Origin: Pedobacter zeaxanthinifaciens
GTDB taxonomy: Bacteria; Bacteroidota; Bacteroidia; Sphingobacteriales; Sphingobacteriaceae
Reading direction: 5' to 3'
Assembly (NCBI RefSeq): GCF_003313335.1
Contig: NZ_QMHP01000013.1
Location: 1-64,000 of the forward strand
Length of the DNA: 64,000 bases
Shown: positions 62,889-64,000 of the stretch, piece by piece
Layout: each line of letters begins with the position of its first letter
Numbering within the stretch: position 1 is the first letter of the stretch
The notes under the pieces: model-generated
The model's input: only the letters and a program-made list of their open reading frames with translations
Told to the model about the DNA's origin: nothing
The model's database searches: none
Program-made: the position numbers and the translations under genes

Positions 62889-64000
62889 GAAAATTTTAAC
62901 CTTATTTGTTGCTTTAGCGGCAAGTATGTCTGCTTTTGCGCAAGCTAATATTTCACCTGCCAAAGCCCAAGCCAAAAAAGTAATTTTGTTGGGCGGCGTG
63001 GTGCATACAGGTAACGGCACTGTAATTAACAACGGTTATGTGGTATTTGAAAAAGGGAAAATTACTGGTGTTGGCGATGCTACAACAGTAAAGTTTGCTA
63101 CAAATGATGCCGAGTTGGTTAATATAAACGGCAAGCATGTTTATCCGGGTTTTATAGCTCCTGTAAATACGGTGGGCTTGGTGGAGTTTGAATCTGTGAA
63201 AGCTACTTTAGACTTTCAGGAAATTGGCAACTTAAATCCGCACATTCGTTCTTTGGTAGCTTATAATACAGATTCTAAAATACCGGCAACACTGCGTAGC
63301 AACGGTGTGTTAATGGCGCAAATTAGGCCTAGCGGAGGTTCAATTTCTGGAAGCTCTTCGGTAGTTCAGCTAGATGCTTGGAACTGGGAAGATGCAGCTG
63401 TTAAAACCGATGATGGTATGCATGTAAACTGGCCAGTTACGCCTCGTTTCAGAGGTTTTGGTGGTCGTCCAGGCTTTTCTGCAGAGTCGTTTGCTGAACG
63501 TACACAAGCTGCAATTGCCGAATTGACTGCGTTTTTTGAAGAAGCGAAAGCCTACAATGAAGGCCCTAAACCTGCCGAAACCAACACCCGTATGGCTGCA
63601 ATGGCGAAGCTGTTTAAAGGCGAACAAAAATTGTATATCTCTGCCAATACGCAAAAAGATATCGTTGCTGCGGTTAATTTCGCAAAGAAATTTAACTTAA
63701 CTCCAGTAATTATTGGTGGTAGCGAGGCATATCTAATTACTGATTTCTTGAAACAGAATAATGTTGCGGTAATCGTAAATCAGCCACACTCGTTGCCAAC
63801 TAATATTGATGACGATGTGAACATGCCTTACAAAAATGCAGCAATCCTGTACAATGCTGGCGTAACTGTAGCAATAAGCATCGAAAACTTTTGGCAGCAA
63901 CGTAACTTGCCTTTTATGGCGGGTACCGTGGCTACTTGGGGGCTTGATAAAGAGAAAGCACTGCAAACAATTACCTTAAACACCGCTAAAATTTTAGGCA
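62881..64000 (+). CDS. Exported amidohydrolase-like protein, cut by the window end
   Basis: Begins MNKKILTLFVALAASMSAFAQ, a signal peptide; the ATG overlaps the end of the previous gene (ATGAATAA). 373 codons are visible and the frame continues past base 64000. It shares the early block NGKHVYPGFIAP with amidohydrolases, but the HxH metal pair is absent (PVNTVG follows). The C-terminal visible part (WQQRNLPFMAGTVATWGLDKEKALQTITLNTAKILG) is related to the C-terminal region of the family and lacks a conserved Asp. It may be a non-catalytic partner of the coupled upstream protein. Confidence 0.9.
   Translation, partial: MNKKILTLFVALAASMSAFAQANISPAKAQAKKVILLGGVVHTGNGTVINNGYVVFEKGKITGVGDATTVKFATNDAELVNINGKHVYPGFIAPVNTVGLVEFESVKATLDFQEIGNLNPHIRSLVAYNTDSKIPATLRSNGVLMAQIRPSGGSISGSSSVVQLDAWNWEDAAVKTDDGMHVNWPVTPRFRGFGGRPGFSAESFAERTQAAIAELTAFFEEAKAYNEGPKPAETNTRMAAMAKLFKGEQKLYISANTQKDIVAAVNFAKKFNLTPVIIGGSEAYLITDFLKQNNVAVIVNQPHSLPTNIDDDVNMPYKNAAILYNAGVTVAISIENFWQQRNLPFMAGTVATWGLDKEKALQTITLNTAKILG

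Overview
The window looks like a chromosomal segment of a Bacteroidota bacterium, most likely Sphingobacteriaceae and Pedobacter-like. The signs are AT-rich DNA, almost no Shine-Dalgarno sequences, promoters of the TTTG / TAnnTTTG (-33/-7) type, a SusC/SusD pair with FecR and an ECF sigma factor, several TonB-dependent outer-membrane beta-barrel proteins, LytTR and NarL-type two-component systems, and families of dispersed palindromic repeats. No tRNA, rRNA or CRISPR array was seen.

Layout. 1-2.3 kb is accessory DNA: a possible IS21-type end, two small orphan genes separated by an attC-like palindrome, and a tyrosine recombinase. 2.5-4.3 kb is typA. 4.5-6.9 kb is a BlaR1-like M56 peptidase with its BlaI repressor and a visible operator. 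7.1-10.8 kb is a little-known signalling locus: two paralogous small proteins, a multi-TM protein, a histidine kinase, a NarL-type regulator and a solo LuxR-type HTH protein. The two paralogues share a 28-bp promoter element at identical spacing. 10.9-13.9 kb holds two M28 peptidases. 14-18 kb is an ABC-2 transporter with a 61-aa membrane peptide, divergent from a LytS/LytTR pair, with three operator-like repeats between them. 18-25.2 kb has PlsC, a Nudix hydrolase, two outer-membrane beta-barrel proteins and a thioredoxin-like protein. 25.5-30.2 kb is hisS and pdhA-pdhC, separated by a cluster of palindromes. 30.9-36.6 kb has an NlpC/P60 hydrolase, a CapA-like lipoprotein, an SPFH protein, a six-copy array of ~123-bp hairpin units, a DUF1579 protein, a TPK-like protein and a GNAT enzyme. 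36.6-41 kb has three secreted peptidases or peptidase-like proteins. 41.2-43.6 kb is a GMC dehydrogenase with its Tat-exported small subunit. 43.8-52 kb is an ECF/FecR/SusC/SusD locus ending in a MINPP-like histidine phosphatase. 52.4-55.7 kb is a partial tryptophan operon (trpE-G-C) behind an apparently complete Trp attenuator. 55.8-64 kb has a small membrane protein, a large TonB-dependent receptor and two coupled amidohydrolase-type exported proteins; the last is cut by the window end.

How the parts fit. Much of the window serves the cell surface: import (SusCD, TonB receptors), breakdown of exported or external substrates (M28, M61, gluzincin-like, amidohydrolases, phosphatase), envelope sensing (M56/BlaI, ECF/FecR, two-component systems) and wall turnover (NlpC/P60). 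Housekeeping genes are interleaved. The least described parts are the 7-10.8 kb signalling locus with its duplicated promoter element, the recombinase/attC-like region, the LytTR triple operator and the trp leader.
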